A stretch of DNA of 7,231 nt from Lentimicrobiaceae bacterium. Its GTDB lineage: Bacteria; Bacteroidota; Bacteroidia; Bacteroidales; Lentimicrobiaceae. The position numbers and the translations under genes were made by a program. The stretch's first letter is position 1. Each line of letters begins with the position of its first letter. The DNA is taken from positions 1-7,231 of the forward strand of contig JAQVEI010000112.1 of assembly GCA_028697695.1 (NCBI GenBank), given 5' to 3'. Positions 1 through 6,424 of this stretch are shown here, piece by piece. The notes beneath the pieces are model-generated. The model had not been told where the DNA came from. It did not search any database and saw only the letters and a program-made list of their open reading frames with translations.

Positions 1-1240
1 TATCGTTCATCCCGTTTATAGGATATTGACTGCACTGATTCAGGCTTTTACGATTTAGGCGCACCAGCCGCCGATAGAGAATAACTTTCTCCTGATTGTA
101 GCGGTTGTCGGCTTCCAATATGGCTGATCTATTGCGCAGGGCATTCACTTCGCGGGGTATTTTATCCTGCCCGATAAAATCCATGCTTTCTTTGCTCCAG
201 CCAATTTTATGGTCATTCAGTGTTACTTCTGTTTTATGGTCAAAAAACCGTCTGCCGAGGCGGTGTGCAAAATAATAACGGGTAAGTTCTTTTATGCGGT
301 CCTTGAGCATATAACTCACCACCAGGGCTACAAACAAAGGCATGGTGAAATTTCCATACTTCTGCTGGAATGAAAAGGCTATGGCTGTTGCGAAAATCAT
401 GGATAAGCCGGCAGCAATACTCAAATACATCTGTTCAAGCCAAATCCCGTCACGCCGTTTTCTCGTGGTTAAAAAAAGTTCGCTTTCAACATATTTCTTC
501 AGCAGACTTAACCTAAAAATTAAATCACGATTGTGGTTTGGGCTGTTTTTTGTTACTACCGGATATCCTTTTGATTTTTTGTAAGCTACCTCAGACTTTA
601 TAATCTCCATCAGCTTTTTATCAATGTCCAAAGTAAGTTTGTCTTTCTCTTTGAGCCCCGATAAAAACTTAAAGGTGTGCTGTTCAATAAGATTACTCAA
701 AAATTCATCGCCAAAAGAGTAATAATTCATCCATTCTTTGCTGACGGAGGATACATGAATTATGCGGCGCAACTGCCGGTAGTTTTCAGCAATGGCAGTT
801 ACATTTTTAACATATCCATCTGTAAGGAATTCAATTTCATCGTGGTTACCATTGGCTATAATGTGGTTAATTTCATCGCGCAAAGCGCTTTTTACGATAG
901 AAACGAACATACGGATATGGTATTCGAAATCGGAAATACGTGCACGTATGGGCTGTGAAGCCAAAACTTCAAACGAATGTTCGAGAAGCCGAAAAGGTTC
1001 TTTATCGCGCGTAGCAATATCCCTAAGGAGATAAGAAGGCGTTATCAGTCGTATGTTCGATTTTAAATCGCGATAAAAGTCGGACTTGTCGTAGGTATGG
1101 CGGTTAATATCCAGGCTATTGGGAATAAAGATCCAGGTATTAACCGAAAAGTCACTTATTTCCTGCTGTTGTGGCGCATTGAACCCAAGTTTAATTTCGA
1201 CAGAAAAATTATCATGTATTTCAATTAAATCATCAATCAT
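1..1240 (-). CDS. Unrecognised protein with two central membrane segments (3' end beyond window)
   Basis: The minus frame is open without a stop from the ATG at 1240 to the left edge, giving 413 codons with the C-terminus missing. The start is well fixed: an in-frame TAA lies at 1265-1267 with no other ATG, GTG or TTG between. The protein begins MIDDLIEIHDNFSVEIKLGF and has no signal peptide. Residues 1-270 look soluble and charged, with no motif I recognise. Two hydrophobic segments follow, about 273-291 (SIAAGLSMIFATAIAFSF) and 299-312 (TMPLFVALVVSYML), joined by a very short loop, as in a membrane hairpin. A basic, charged region (314 onward, with DRIKELTRYYFAHRLGRRFF) continues past the edge. 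I infer cytoplasmic N- and C-terminal domains held on the inner membrane. It lies 205 bases downstream of the CYTH gene on the same strand. The function is unknown and I assign no family. Confidence 0.85.
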   Translation of the reverse strand, partial: MIDDLIEIHDNFSVEIKLGFNAPQQQEISDFSVNTWIFIPNSLDINRHTYDKSDFYRDLKSNIRLITPSYLLRDIATRDKEPFRLLEHSFEVLASQPIRARISDFEYHIRMFVSIVKSALRDEINHIIANGNHDEIEFLTDGYVKNVTAIAENYRQLRRIIHVSSVSKEWMNYYSFGDEFLSNLIEQHTFKFLSGLKEKDKLTLDIDKKLMEIIKSEVAYKKSKGYPVVTKNSPNHNRDLIFRLSLLKKYVESELFLTTRKRRDGIWLEQMYLSIAAGLSMIFATAIAFSFQQKYGNFTMPLFVALVVSYMLKDRIKELTRYYFAHRLGRRFFDHKTEVTLNDHKIGWSKESMDFIGQDKIPREVNALRNRSAILEADNRYNQEKVILYRRLVRLNRKSLNQCSQYPINGMND

Positions 1241-1445
1241 ATGTAGAAAATTAAAGCAGGTAACTTAAAGTTGAGTAAAACATCCGGGAAATTGCTGAAG
1301 CTGGATTTTAACCAGCAACAAGGCCCGGAATTTATATTTAAGTAATTTTTTAAAAATTAGTTCATTTGTTGTGTGGGATTTTTTGTTGCTGGATTTTACA
1401 TCATCCGGGAAACATGTTTAAACATCAGGTAAAAAAGATGGTTGT
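1241..1445. repeat. Intergenic repeat cluster between the CYTH and membrane-protein genes
   Basis: Several short repeats are packed into this 205-base non-coding gap. CATCCGGGAAA occurs twice in direct orientation (1281-1291 and 1402-1412). GCTGGATTTTA occurs twice in direct orientation (1300-1310 and 1388-1398). CCAGCAACAA (1312-1321) is the exact inverted complement of TTGTTGCTGG (1383-1392). An AT palindrome, TAATTTTTTAAAAATTA (1343-1359), sits almost exactly at the centre of that inverted repeat. A perfect 12-bp palindrome, ATGTTTAAACAT, lies at 1414-1425. Repeats of 10-11 bp are not expected by chance in so short a stretch. It may be a small palindromic repeat element, a transcript-end structure for the CYTH gene, or a leader structure for the downstream gene. 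No coding sequence and no clear U-tract terminator are seen. Confidence 0.6.
1414..1425. repeat. Perfect 12-bp palindrome ATGTTTAAACAT
   Basis: The palindrome reads the same on both strands and lies 20 bases past the CYTH stop codon in the direction of transcription. It could be a protein-binding site or a weak part of a transcript 3' end. It has no loop and no T-run after it on the minus strand, so it is not a convincing terminator. Confidence 0.4.
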
Positions 1446-1922
1446 CTATTTTTTGGAAAAAGGATGTTTTGCCAGCCAGGCATTATAGTACCGGTGGTCA
1501 CCTGTAACTTCTTTTCCCAGCCAGGGCGGTTTTTCAAACAACTCTTCTTCCGATTCAAGCTCCAGCTCAGCCAGAATCAATCCTTCATTTTCATCATAAA
1601 ATTCATCTACCTCAAATGTATGCCTGCCTGATTTTACCCTAAAGCGGGTTTTATGAATTATATGCGGTTCGCATAGGTTGAGTAGCTCTTTCGCATCGTT
1701 TGGCGCTATTTCTTTTTCCCATTCATAACGGCTTAAGCCCGAAGCATTGGGAGCGCCTTTGATGGTAATAAAACCTTTATCGTCTTTGAGGCGTATCCTT
1801 ACAGTCCGTTCGGGTACAGAGGATAAGTACCCCTGAATAATCCGTGTACTGTTTTGAGCCAAAGATTTAAACTCGCCTTTTACCAGAAATTTTCTTTCGG
1901 TTTCTTGTGCCATATTGTTCAT
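1446..1922 (-). CDS. CYTH-domain protein (triphosphate tunnel metalloenzyme; probable inorganic triphosphatase)
   Basis: This 158-residue protein is essentially one CYTH domain. The signature ExExK is E7-T-E9-R-K11 near the N-terminus. The charged strands that line the tunnel follow in order: R42/R44 (TVRIRL), K55 (ITIKG), E67/E69 (YEWEKEI), K91/R93/R95 (HKTRFRV), E104/D106 (FEVDEFY) and E119/E121 (LAELELE). The C-terminal WLGKEVTGDHRYYNAWLA stretch is typical of small bacterial members. Family knowledge: these Mg/Mn enzymes act on triphosphates; short stand-alone members are usually tripolyphosphatases, although many are annotated as class IV adenylate cyclase. The cytoplasm is the likely site, as there is no signal peptide. 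The start is well placed: an in-frame stop (1926-1928) precedes it, and AGG lies 7 bases before the ATG; Met4 is the only close alternative. It starts 58 bases after the porin stop, so an operon is likely. Confidence 0.93.
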   Translation of the reverse strand: MNNMAQETERKFLVKGEFKSLAQNSTRIIQGYLSSVPERTVRIRLKDDKGFITIKGAPNASGLSRYEWEKEIAPNDAKELLNLCEPHIIHKTRFRVKSGRHTFEVDEFYDENEGLILAELELESEEELFEKPPWLGKEVTGDHRYYNAWLAKHPFSKK

Positions 1923-1924
1923 TT

Positions 1925-1959
1925 TTTAACCTGCTTCTTCTTTAAAGCTTATGGTTAAA
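1925..1959 (-). promoter_or_regulatory. 7-bp inverted repeat covering the CYTH ribosome-binding region
   Basis: TTTAACC (1925-1931) and GGTTAAA (1953-1959) are exact inverted complements with a 21-base spacer. In the minus-strand transcript the downstream arm contains the AGG that would serve as the Shine-Dalgarno sequence, three bases before the ATG. Pairing could therefore mask the CYTH start. A 7-bp AT-rich stem is weak, so a regulatory role is only a possibility. I see no terminator in this porin-CYTH gap. Confidence 0.25.
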
Positions 1960-1980
1960 TGTGAAACAAATCAATGTCTC

Positions 1981-3315
1981 TTAAAGATTAATTTCAAATC
2001 TCAGGGAAACCATGCTGTAATCTTCACCCGCGTTTCCCAATTTAGATTCCACTTCTGCCGGATTTTTGGTAGGTTCACCCTCCCTGTTAAGTCCCACATA
2101 GAAACTTCCGGCTCCATTTGCATACCGGTCATGGGTGAGGTATGCATAATTAAGCATTATTCTTACATTGTTGTTCACATAATAGTTAATGCCAAGCGTA
2201 TAACCCTTACTCTCGCCCCCGCGAATGATTCCATTTCCTTTGCTGTTCAAACTCAGATAATCATAGCGCCATGCAAGCTCTATGTCGCCCCATTTCTTTC
2301 CCTGAACAGGCTGGCTAAAGCAACCCTGTTCAGGTTTGTATTTATGGGTTCCCCCAAAAAGCAGAATGCTGCCAAACACATACCAGCCACTCATTTGTTC
2401 GGTGGGCAAGGCATGTTCCCTATAAACATTGGAGAAGATAAATTCCGACTGAACACGAAGGTTTCTGTGGTAAGCTGCCAATTCGATGCCACTAAGCATA
2501 ACGTAATCCACCTGTGAAATGGTATCGGTATCCATATACTTTTTGGGGTTAATGGCACTCAGTGAACGGGAACTGTATCGTTTGGAGCCTGCTATTCCGG
2601 CATCCGTTTTTGGGGTACGGTATGAGCCGGCTAATCCAAAATGCAGGCCGCTGTTTTGTTGATTAAAAACGGGCATTACAACAGCTCTTCCCGTAAGGGA
2701 GATGCCTTCGTCATTTCCCAGCTCCCGGTTGTAGTTTGAAGCAGTAAATTCTTTTATACCGCCAACATCCTGAAAATGAATGCCCGCCATAGCCAGAACA
2801 AGGCTTTTATGGTAATGCAGTGCCATACCCATATGCCGTGAAGGTGCAAATGCTGAAATGACATTGGCCCGTTCTGCAAAGGTAAGATTGCGCGATGAAG
2901 TAACAGATTCAATGGAAAAGCCTTCCTTAAAGTTACCCGCCAATAAGCGCCACCGCTGATTGGGTGAAAACTGCAGGTAAGCATCTTTTAATTTTAGTTG
3001 TGAGTTGGCTACATCCACCTGAATTTCGCCATACCACTTTTCATTAAACTCAGTGTTTATGCCAAGGCGTGCCCGCCTGATTCCAACCCCGTTGCTTATA
3101 GGATTATAGGTGTCACCCATAAAAAGGGCTGCATCCGTTTGCAAACGCATATCAAATCCTATCTTTTCGTGGCTGTTGGAAAGGAAGGGTTTTGTAAGCT
3201 TATTCTCCGGATGCATTTCCGGTGTGTGGATGGGCGCCTGAGAGGATACACTATTGCTGACAAAGGAAAGCAATATTAAAGGGATTAATAAATTATACGT
3301 GATTCTTATGTTCAT
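1981..3315 (-). CDS. Outer-membrane porin, phosphate-selective porin O/P (OprO/OprP) family
   Basis: The 444-residue protein starts at the ATG at 3315. I prefer this to the in-frame ATG at 3381 because it opens a normal signal peptide: MNIRIT, then a hydrophobic run (NLLIPLILLSFV), with likely cleavage near residues 25-27 (VSS/QA). The extra 22 residues of the longer form would bury it. The mature chain has alternating beta-strand patterns typical of porin O/P: FDMRLQTDAALFMGD (about 55-69), IRRARLGINTEFNEKWYGEI (79-98), LKDAYLQF (109-116), AGNFKEGFSIE (126-136), SRNLTFAER (141-149), and late strands LAWRYDYLSL and VRIMLNYAYLTHDR. It ends in FEINL; C-terminal aromatic-containing strands are usual for outer-membrane barrels. 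Family members form trimeric channels, some selective for phosphate or polyphosphate; substrate cannot be read from sequence here. The gene lies 235 bases after the kinase and 58 bases before the CYTH gene. Confidence 0.9.
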   Translation of the reverse strand: MNIRITYNLLIPLILLSFVSNSVSSQAPIHTPEMHPENKLTKPFLSNSHEKIGFDMRLQTDAALFMGDTYNPISNGVGIRRARLGINTEFNEKWYGEIQVDVANSQLKLKDAYLQFSPNQRWRLLAGNFKEGFSIESVTSSRNLTFAERANVISAFAPSRHMGMALHYHKSLVLAMAGIHFQDVGGIKEFTASNYNRELGNDEGISLTGRAVVMPVFNQQNSGLHFGLAGSYRTPKTDAGIAGSKRYSSRSLSAINPKKYMDTDTISQVDYVMLSGIELAAYHRNLRVQSEFIFSNVYREHALPTEQMSGWYVFGSILLFGGTHKYKPEQGCFSQPVQGKKWGDIELAWRYDYLSLNSKGNGIIRGGESKGYTLGINYYVNNNVRIMLNYAYLTHDRYANGAGSFYVGLNREGEPTKNPAEVESKLGNAGEDYSMVSLRFEINL

Positions 3316-3329
3316 CTTAAAATGGTTTA

Positions 3330-3345
3330 CCGGTTTAAAATCCGG
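3330..3345. repeat. Short imperfect palindrome in the porin 5' leader
   Basis: CCGGTTTAAAATCCGG has CCGG arms around a mostly self-complementary AT core with one mismatch pair. It lies 14 bases before the porin ATG and could form a small leader stem or an operator. The evidence is the symmetry alone. Confidence 0.2.
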
Positions 3346-3374
3346 CAATGATTTTACTTCACAGAAAATTGATA

Positions 3375-3401
3375 AGTGCAATTATTGTTTAGGCTTGCAC
3401 T
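3375..3401. promoter_or_regulatory. 7-bp inverted repeat upstream of the porin gene
   Basis: AGTGCAA (3375-3381) and TTGCACT (3395-3401) are exact inverted complements, 13 bases apart. The pair is centred about 73 bases upstream of the preferred porin start, a reasonable place for an operator or a leader hairpin. No known motif is recognised, and no Bacteroidetes TAnnTTTG box was found near it. Confidence 0.3.
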
Positions 3402-3454
3402 AAATGTTAATGAGGTAAAAATAAAGAAATAAATAAAATCATTTTGATTAAATA

Positions 3455-3487
3455 GATATTATAACAGTTGTATCTGTTAAAAATATC
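3455..3487 (-). terminator. Bulged 12-bp hairpin downstream of the kinase gene (possible terminator or processing site)
   Basis: GATATT-A-TAACAG (3455-3467) pairs with CTGTTA-AA-AATATC (3474-3487) across a 6-base loop, giving two 6-bp helices separated by a 1/2-base bulge. It begins 63 bases past the kinase stop codon in the direction of transcription. The stem is AT-rich and is not followed directly by a run of T on the minus strand, though the next 60 bases are T-rich. It could end or stabilise the kinase transcript, or be a protein-binding palindrome for porin control. The symmetry is clear; the role is inferred. Confidence 0.35.
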
Positions 3488-3550
3488 AAAGCTGCCGGGG
3501 CCTAAAATGCTGAAAATCAACCTGTCTGTTATAAGCTATGGCGGGAGCAA

Positions 3551-5953
3551 TTATTCACCGGATACACGGGGAAGTGTAAAGTTAAACTGACTGCCTTTAC
3601 CCGGTTCACTTATTGCTCCGATTTTACCATTGTTTCTTTCCACGAATTCCTTTGCCAGGATAAGGCCCAGTCCGGTACCTTTTTCATTCAATGTTCCTTT
3701 AACAGATTCTAAGCGCTGATCTGCGTTGAACAAATTTTTGAGGGTATTTTCATCCATACCGGTGCCATGGTCGCTTACGGTGATGTTGACCATATCTTCT
3801 GAAGCGCTGATATTCAGCTCAACGGAACTTTTGGTGTAGGAATATTTAATGGCATTGGACACCAGGTTTCTAAGCACTGTTTTAATCATATTTATATCCG
3901 CCAATACTACATAATCACTGGCTGACCGCACGAGTAAATCTATTTGCTTGGCTTGTGCCTGAGGCCAGCTTAGTGATAAAGTTTCTCTGACCAACGACAT
4001 AATTTGAAATTTTTCAGGTACACATTTGGTTTGATTTAATTGTGCCCTGGCCCATACCAACAAATTATCGAGCAACTGGAAAGTATTTTCTGTTGATGTG
4101 AGTATTTGTTTTATCATGGATTTGCGGTCCTCATCATCAAAGGTTTCATAATCCTCATCAAGCAATCGCGAAAAGCCCAAAATAGCTGTAAAGGGGCTGC
4201 GTAAATCATGCGCAATAATGGAGAAAAACTTGTCTTTTGATGCATTTGCCTCCATCAGCTCTTTTTCAGCCTGTAAACGTTGTTGTTCAATATTTTTGCG
4301 TGTATTGATATTTCTGGATACAGCAATCAGACTTCCCGTGTATAGCTCATCGCTGTTCCACTGGGGCTGCACAATTATTTCGAACCATATCGGTTGGTTT
4401 GACTTATTGAGTAACCTGATTTCAAAACTCAATGTTTCTTTTGACCGGATGAAATGGTTTTTTACCTGCTTTATTATTTCATGATCATCGGGATAAACCA
4501 ACTCAAAAATGTCAGCGTTGATGATCTGCGTTGCATCATAGCCCAGGATTTTGGTTACCGAGGGTGAAATATATTCCACAATACCTTTGGTTTGATGGTG
4601 TAATGAAATAATATCGGTCGAGTTTTCGGTCAGCATGCGGAACATGGCTTCACTTTTTTCTAAAGCATTGCGCGAAGTTTCAATGTCCGTAATGTCTCTG
4701 CCCACAAGTTGATATTCACTTAAAAAGTTTTCAGCATCAAACAATGCCCGGAGTGTCCATTGGATAGTTGCTCTTTCGTTGTTGGGTTTTTTAATGGACT
4801 GCTCAAAGTTTAGCACGGGATTTTTCGGGCTTGAAAGTTGGAGTAACCGCTTAATTTTTGCATAATCGGATGGTTGGAGCAGCCGGCTGAAAGGTTGTTG
4901 GATCAATTCGCTATAGGACAATTCAAAAAAGTTACAGAAAGCCTGATTCACAAAGCTGATTTTATCTGAAGGTTGCACGCGACAGATAATTTCTGGCTGA
5001 TCCTCCAGGATGCCTTTTAAAAATTCATGACGGTCAAATAACCTCTCCTGAACAAACTTCTCGTCACTGATATCTGTCATTACACCAATTACTTTTTCTA
5101 CGCCATATATATCTTTTAAATATTGGCCTGATTTTCTGATCCAGGTGATGCCATTGTTTTTCAGTATTCTGAATTCAAATTCAAACCATCCATATTGATT
5201 TAAGATGCGATCCCACATAAAAATTACCCTCTCCAAATCTGAAGGGTAAACATGAGATATCCACTGTTCTTTTGAAAAATGAGCCGAAAACGGAAGTCCA
5301 AAAATTTCAAAGCACTGCTTACTCCATAGCAGCTTTTTGGTTTTAGGCTGCCACTCCCAGGCGCCGGCTTTAAGCGCGGTAAGTACGGTCTCAATCCTTT
5401 GTTCGTTGGATCTCACGCTAATCCAGGCGGTGTCCAATTGCTGCATGTGGTGCTCAAGTGCTTCTTTGCTTTTCATTAGACCTGGTGTATCATCATTCTT
5501 TAATATATCCGGTATTTCATTAGGTAAGGACGAAGCATGAGAGAATGTGTTGGTTTTATGCCCGGTAATGACTCCAAATATCTGATATTGATCATCCTTA
5601 ACCGAGGGTATTAAAGATTTGTGAATGTTTATTAAATGTTCATCACCATGCTCATCAAGATAAATATCTTCATAATGAACGGGATTCCCCTCCGCACTCA
5701 ATACTTCATCATGGTATGTGTCTAAATGCGAGTGTAGTGTCAATTTGTTGAATGGCTGGTTGAGCATGGAGGAAGCATCCTGAATATTAAGCAAATGCGC
5801 AAATGAAGTATTATAATCCAGAAGAACATTTTGTTTGCTTTTGATGAAAGCAGGTAAGGGGATCATTTGAATAAAATCCTTTTGAAATGCGTTGACATTT
5901 TTTTCAGTATTGTTTCCGGAATTTCTATTGCCGGCAGATATCTCCTCAGACAT
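3551..5953 (-). CDS. Cytoplasmic sensor histidine kinase with four PAS domains (HisKA-HATPase_c)
   Basis: The 800-residue protein has no signal peptide or membrane segment, so it should sense a cytoplasmic cue. Domains in order: a divergent PAS (about 22-131), a short coiled-coil linker (about 155-185), PAS with PAC (about 182-300, AGAWEWQ start and GVMTDISDEK end), PAS (about 307-425, ending VGRDITDIE), PAS (about 434-555, ending AVSRNINTRK), HisKA with phospho-acceptor H582 (IIAHDLRSPF), and an ATPase domain with N-box N700 (NLVSNAIKY), G1 box D728-H-G-T-G (to 732) and G2 box G759-T-G-L-G (to 763). All catalytic boxes are intact. There is no receiver domain and no response-regulator gene in the window, so the partner is unknown. 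The ATG at 5953 is the first after an in-frame stop at 5984-5986 and has no Shine-Dalgarno sequence, as is common in Bacteroidota. The ligand cannot be predicted. Proximity to the porin suggests a link but does not show one. Confidence 0.95.
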   Translation of the reverse strand: MSEEISAGNRNSGNNTEKNVNAFQKDFIQMIPLPAFIKSKQNVLLDYNTSFAHLLNIQDASSMLNQPFNKLTLHSHLDTYHDEVLSAEGNPVHYEDIYLDEHGDEHLINIHKSLIPSVKDDQYQIFGVITGHKTNTFSHASSLPNEIPDILKNDDTPGLMKSKEALEHHMQQLDTAWISVRSNEQRIETVLTALKAGAWEWQPKTKKLLWSKQCFEIFGLPFSAHFSKEQWISHVYPSDLERVIFMWDRILNQYGWFEFEFRILKNNGITWIRKSGQYLKDIYGVEKVIGVMTDISDEKFVQERLFDRHEFLKGILEDQPEIICRVQPSDKISFVNQAFCNFFELSYSELIQQPFSRLLQPSDYAKIKRLLQLSSPKNPVLNFEQSIKKPNNERATIQWTLRALFDAENFLSEYQLVGRDITDIETSRNALEKSEAMFRMLTENSTDIISLHHQTKGIVEYISPSVTKILGYDATQIINADIFELVYPDDHEIIKQVKNHFIRSKETLSFEIRLLNKSNQPIWFEIIVQPQWNSDELYTGSLIAVSRNINTRKNIEQQRLQAEKELMEANASKDKFFSIIAHDLRSPFTAILGFSRLLDEDYETFDDEDRKSMIKQILTSTENTFQLLDNLLVWARAQLNQTKCVPEKFQIMSLVRETLSLSWPQAQAKQIDLLVRSASDYVVLADINMIKTVLRNLVSNAIKYSYTKSSVELNISASEDMVNITVSDHGTGMDENTLKNLFNADQRLESVKGTLNEKGTGLGLILAKEFVERNNGKIGAISEPGKGSQFNFTLPRVSGE

Positions 5954-6076
5954 AATACAAAAATTAAATAAACAATTAACTAACTAAAAAGATAAAATCG
6001 TGAAGCAAAAAACTATTATAGGCTGTAGATGATGTATTTTTATTCTTAGAACACTTTCACCAGTGGTAGGCTGGAT

Positions 6077-6084
6077 CAAAGGTA
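6077..6084 (-). promoter_or_regulatory. Candidate -7 promoter box for the kinase gene
   Basis: The minus strand reads TACCTTTG, an exact match to the Bacteroidetes -7 consensus TAnnTTTG. Transcription would begin near 6070 and leave a leader of about 115 bases before the kinase ATG. No good TTTG -33 box lies at the expected distance upstream, and one such match is only mildly unexpected in a region this size. Confidence 0.25.
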
Positions 6085-6192
6085 ATGATGGCTAAAGGTT
6101 CTGTTAATTATTATATAACAACGCGTAAAGATACAAAATTTATTGAAAAAAGTAACGCTAAAGATTTCTTTATGCATTTAAGTGTAATATGA
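6085..6192 (+). CDS. Possible 35-residue small protein, or chance reading frame
   Basis: ATG at 6085 (or the adjacent ATG at 6088) opens a frame ending with TGA at 6190-6192. The product starts MMAKGSVNYYITTRKD, is basic and has no signal peptide, membrane segment or cysteine. AAAGG lies 5 bases before the second ATG, a better ribosome-binding site than those of the large genes here. The opening MAK...YYxTTRKD loosely recalls small Bacteroidota DNA-binding or short conserved proteins, but I recognise no family, and it could be a truncated remnant. The frame overlaps the start of the candidate kinase promoter on the other strand. There is little coding evidence beyond the start context. Confidence 0.25.
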   Translation: MMAKGSVNYYITTRKDTKFIEKSNAKDFFMHLSVI

Positions 6193-6329
6193 ATTAAGAT
6201 CTCAGATTAACATCAGTATCGCCGGGCATCCTACGGTTGATCATGCTGCAATTGCTTAGGGTTTATTATTTTTATATGACCTAACAATGATCAGGCATAT
6301 AAATCAATAGTTTACAATTGGGGAATTGA

Positions 6330-6337
6330 TACTTTTG
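6330..6337 (+). promoter_or_regulatory. Candidate -7 promoter box for the transglutaminase-like gene
   Basis: TACTTTTG matches the Bacteroidetes -7 consensus TAnnTTTG exactly. Transcription would start near 6344, giving a leader of about 80 bases. The nearest -33-like sequence is TTTA at 6311-6314, which is closer than usual, so the upstream half is not convincing. It is the only exact match on this strand in the divergent region. Confidence 0.3.
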
Positions 6338-6424
6338 TGCTTTTTAGCATAATGTCTGAAGTGAAATCAGATTGTTACATCGCGGACATGCTATAAACAA
6401 CATTCATTGACCATTTTGTACTTT

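Larger units (their letters stand above)
3316..3550. other. Kinase-porin intergenic region
   Basis: This 235-base gap lies between two leftward genes and is strongly AT-rich in its middle. It contains the bulged hairpin at 3455-3487, the inverted repeat at 3375-3401 and the leader palindrome at 3330-3345. On the minus strand a small AT stem (3437-3449, AATCA/TGATT arms) is followed by a T-rich run, which is at most a weak terminator-like arrangement. The gap is large enough for the porin to have its own promoter. I found no exact TAnnTTTG box; a TATAAT occurs on the minus strand at 3463-3458, but without a well-spaced upstream box. Confidence 0.5.
5954..6424. other. Divergent intergenic region between the kinase and transglutaminase-like genes
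   Basis: This 471-base AT-rich region must hold the promoters for the leftward kinase and the rightward transglutaminase-like gene. It contains one exact TAnnTTTG match on each strand, a 35-codon reading frame of doubtful status at 6085-6192, the hexamer TGATCA twice (6238-6243 and 6288-6293) and the palindrome GCAATTGC (6248-6255). I see no tRNA, no strong hairpin with a T-run and no insertion-sequence end. Confidence 0.5.

Noticed and set aside
342..1034. Three plus-strand frames of 80-93 codons opposite the membrane-protein gene
   Set aside because: The minus frame is open through this whole stretch with a firm start and a coherent protein; these are shadows of it.
1446..1922. Calling the CYTH protein a class IV adenylate cyclase
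   Set aside because: The family shares the same tunnel residues for several reactions; short stand-alone members are more often tripolyphosphatases, and nothing here shows cyclase activity.
1951..2517. A 188-codon plus-strand frame opposite the porin gene
   Set aside because: It lies almost wholly antisense to a convincing porin, its predicted peptide has no recognisable motif or sensible hydrophobic pattern, and the porin frame explains the region.
3316..3381. Longer porin start adding 22 residues
   Set aside because: The added residues would precede a standard signal peptide, which must be N-terminal; the start at 3315 fits the family.
3551..5953. Calling the kinase PhoR because it lies near a phosphate-type porin
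   Set aside because: It has four PAS domains, no membrane segment and no adjacent PhoB-like regulator; proximity alone does not support the name.
6256..6284. TTAGG/CCTAA inverted pair as a hairpin
   Set aside because: A 5-bp stem with a 19-base AT loop is within chance expectation.
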